Source: Planctomycetota bacterium
Lineage (GTDB): Bacteria > Planctomycetota > Phycisphaerae > Phycisphaerales > UBA1924
Direction of reading: 5' to 3'
Assembly (NCBI GenBank): GCA_018242605.1
Contig: JAFEBP010000016.1
Location: forward strand, 1 to 64,000
DNA: 64,000 nucleotides
In this document: in pieces, positions 62,345-64,000 of the stretch
How positions within the stretch are numbered: the first letter of the stretch is position 1
Layout: the number at the start of each line of letters is the position of its first letter
Translations under genes and position numbers: made by a program
Notes under the pieces: generated by a model
What the model was told of the DNA's origin: nothing
Database searches by the model: none
The model's input: the letters and a program-made list of their open reading frames with translations, nothing else

Positions 62345-62366
62345 GGCTTTGCAGTTCAACCAGTTT

Positions 62367-63479
62367 CTACAGCACGTCCTTGCAGGCTCGGTACAGGTCC
62401 TTCCATCCGTCCCGTTCCTTGACGACGGTCTCGAGGTACTCCTGCATGACGACCTTGTCCTGCACCGGGTCCTTGACGATGGCCCCGATGATCCCGCTGG
62501 CGACATCCGCCGCCTTGATCTTGCCGTCGCCGAAGTGCGAGGCCAGGGCCATCCCGCTGGTCACCACGCTGATCGCTTCGGCGGTGCTCATCGATCCCGA
62601 CGGGCTCTTGAGCTTGCTCTTGCCGTCGACCGACTTCCCGTCGCGAAGCTCGCGGAAGATCGTGACGACGCGACGGATTTCGTCCATCGCGGGAACCTCC
62701 CCGGTGAGCTCCAGCGCCTTGCCGATCTGCCCGACACGCCGGTGCACCACCGTGACCTCGTCGTCCATCGAATCCGGCACGGGCAGAACCACCGTGCTGA
62801 AGCGTCGCTTGAGCGCGCTCGAAAGCTCGTTCACGCCGCGGTCTCGGTCGTTCGCGGTCGCGATGATGTTGAAGCCCTTCACCGCCCGCGTCTCTTCGTT
62901 GAGTTCGGGGATCGGCATCGTCTTCTCAGACAGGATCGTGATCAGTGTGTCCTGAACCTCGCTGGGCACGCGCGTCAGCTCCTCGACGCGCACGATCTTG
63001 CCCTCGGCCATGCCCCGCATCACCGGCCCCGGCACCAACGCCTCGCGCGACGGCCCTTTGGCCAGCAGCAACGCGTAGTTCCATCCGTACCGGATCGCCT
63101 CCTCGGGCGTGCCGGCGGTGCCCTGGACCATCAGCGTCGAGTCACCGCTGATCGCCGCCGCCAGGTGCTCGCTCACCCAGCTCTTCGCCGTGCCGGGCAC
63201 GCCGAGCAGGAGCAGCGCCCGGTCGGTCGCGAGCGTCGCGACGGCGATCTCGATGATCCGCCTGTTCCCGACATACTTCGCCGAGATCTCCGTCCCGTCC
63301 TTCAGCTTCCCGCCCATCAGGTACGTCACCACCGCCCACGGTGAGAGGTTCCACCGCGGCGGGCGTTCGCGATCGTCCACCTTGGCCAGCGCCGCAAGCT
63401 CCGCGGCGTACTGCTTCTCCGCGGTTTCACGCATGACCGACGACACGGACCCACTCGCCTCTTTGCTGGCCTTGCTCAC
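62367..63479 (-). CDS. MoxR-type AAA ATPase
   Basis: The 370-residue protein is a AAA+ ATPase with Walker A GVPGTAKS (93-100), a Walker B-like IVRVEEL segment in place of the usual DE, sensor-1 IIATANDRDRGVNE and an Arg finger in ALKRRF. It lacks other domains and is of the MoxR lineage, which acts as a chaperone with VWA partners. The start is a GTG at 63479 overlapping the stop of the upstream gene (GTGA). The Walker B Asp replaced by Val-Glu-Glu is common in this subfamily and worth noting. Confidence 0.88.
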   Translation of the reverse strand: MSKASKEASGSVSSVMRETAEKQYAAELAALAKVDDRERPPRWNLSPWAVVTYLMGGKLKDGTEISAKYVGNRRIIEIAVATLATDRALLLLGVPGTAKSWVSEHLAAAISGDSTLMVQGTAGTPEEAIRYGWNYALLLAKGPSREALVPGPVMRGMAEGKIVRVEELTRVPSEVQDTLITILSEKTMPIPELNEETRAVKGFNIIATANDRDRGVNELSSALKRRFSTVVLPVPDSMDDEVTVVHRRVGQIGKALELTGEVPAMDEIRRVVTIFRELRDGKSVDGKSKLKSPSGSMSTAEAISVVTSGMALASHFGDGKIKAADVASGIIGAIVKDPVQDKVVMQEYLETVVKERDGWKDLYRACKDVL

Positions 63480-64000
63480 GATTGAAACTCCCTGTGCATC
63501 TCGGCCCGAAGCCGGACGCGGTCAAGACTCTTGCGGATGCTCTCGCTCGGACCCCCGGGGTACATCTCCGCGACGAGACCCTCGAACAGATCGGCCGCCC
63601 CGGGGTGCAGCAGCCTCGACACCCACTCGATCGGCGCCCAGAACTCCCACGTGCCGGCACTCTTCGGCGTCGCGTCGCGCAAGATCTCTATCGCCCGCCT
63701 CGAGAACTCGAGCGACCACGCGCGCTGGTCCGACGTCAGCAGCCTCCAGACAACCTCCCCTTTCACCGCCCCTTCGCCGCCCAGGAACCGCAGCCGCAAC
63801 GCCTCGCTCCGCTCAGCCGTCTGCGAGCCCCAGATCAGGCTCAACCGCTCCTCGCTCGCAATCCCGCGTTCCACGCACGCCGAGATGATCGCATCGCTCC
63901 ACAACGCGGCATCCGGCTGCCGCGGACACCCCGCGATGCTCGCGCACATCGCCCCGAACGCGTCGTCAAAGTACTCATCTTCGCTCAGAGCCGCAAGCAG
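63476..64000 (-). CDS. C-terminal part of an operon protein cut by the window edge (possibly DUF5691)
   Basis: Frame is open from the stop at 63476 to the window edge (174 codons), so only the C-terminal part is visible and the start lies outside. The visible sequence is helical (VWRLLTSDQRAWSLEFSRRA, SESIRKSLDRVRLRAEMHRE). By position directly upstream of MoxR and DUF5682 it may be the DUF5691 protein found in this operon type in other bacteria, but this is from memory of neighbourhoods, not from a match. Its stop overlaps the MoxR GTG. Confidence 0.55.
   Translation of the reverse strand: MLAALSEDEYFDDAFGAMCASIAGCPRQPDAALWSDAIISACVERGIASEERLSLIWGSQTAERSEALRLRFLGGEGAVKGEVVWRLLTSDQRAWSLEFSRRAIEILRDATPKSAGTWEFWAPIEWVSRLLHPGAADLFEGLVAEMYPGGPSESIRKSLDRVRLRAEMHREFQS

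Overview
The window is high-GC DNA (roughly two thirds G+C by eye) from what looks like a planctomycete of the class Phycisphaerae. This is an inference from three things in the sequence. Several secreted proteins end in a paired EF-hand, dockerin-like module with the pattern DxNxDGGxDGxDVxxFFxxWE, some followed by GGC. An ECF sigma factor of the planctomycete type sits directly upstream of a Ser/Thr kinase. Many genes overlap their neighbour by an ATGA or GTGA. I saw no rRNA, tRNA, CRISPR array, intact insertion sequence or prophage.

Layout. 1-480: tandem structured repeats, then elbB. 1.2-3.1 kb: an APC transporter fused to a universal-stress domain. 3.1-15.7 kb: a long minus-strand run, transcribed from ispH through rlmN, a surface-glycan block (TIGR02206 membrane protein, WecA/MraY-type transferase, O-antigen ligase with TPRs), a membrane spermidine-synthase-like protein, an HscB-like co-chaperone, two CNNM/CBS proteins and purQ. 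15.9-20.5 kb: a patatin-like lipoprotein, dapF (minus strand) and pyruvate dehydrogenase E1 alpha/beta; the E2 subunit lies 9 kb away at 29.4 kb. 20.8-29.2 kb: two secreted proteins with dockerin-like ends, one carrying six Ig and six kelch repeats, then a Ser/Thr kinase and its ECF sigma factor. 30.8-37.3 kb: a small zinc-ribbon protein, an M48 protease, ubiE, a POT peptide transporter, a membrane protein, apgM and a DUF899 protein. 37.4-37.8 kb: the RNase P RNA gene.

38-50 kb is accessory-like. It holds a frameshifted dockerin-type gene, a HAF-repeat protein whose 3' end abuts a 120-bp element with terminal inverted repeats, an M14 carboxypeptidase and several small lipoproteins. It also holds a DUF347 membrane protein, a TPR-redoxin fusion and the remnant of an ArsR-type regulator. 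50-58.7 kb: a secreted SGNH esterase, a DUF2256/photolyase-like pair, an HTH regulator translationally coupled to a CPBP protease behind a near-consensus promoter that appears to give a leaderless mRNA, and a seven-repeat propeller protein.

The window ends (58.8-64 kb) in a tightly coupled minus-strand operon. In transcription order it encodes a protein cut by the window edge (possibly DUF5691), a MoxR-type AAA ATPase, a DUF5682 protein and a VWA-domain protein. This is the strongest candidate for an under-described multi-gene system here: a AAA/VWA chaperone pair with a DUF5682 protein that has putative active-site motifs.
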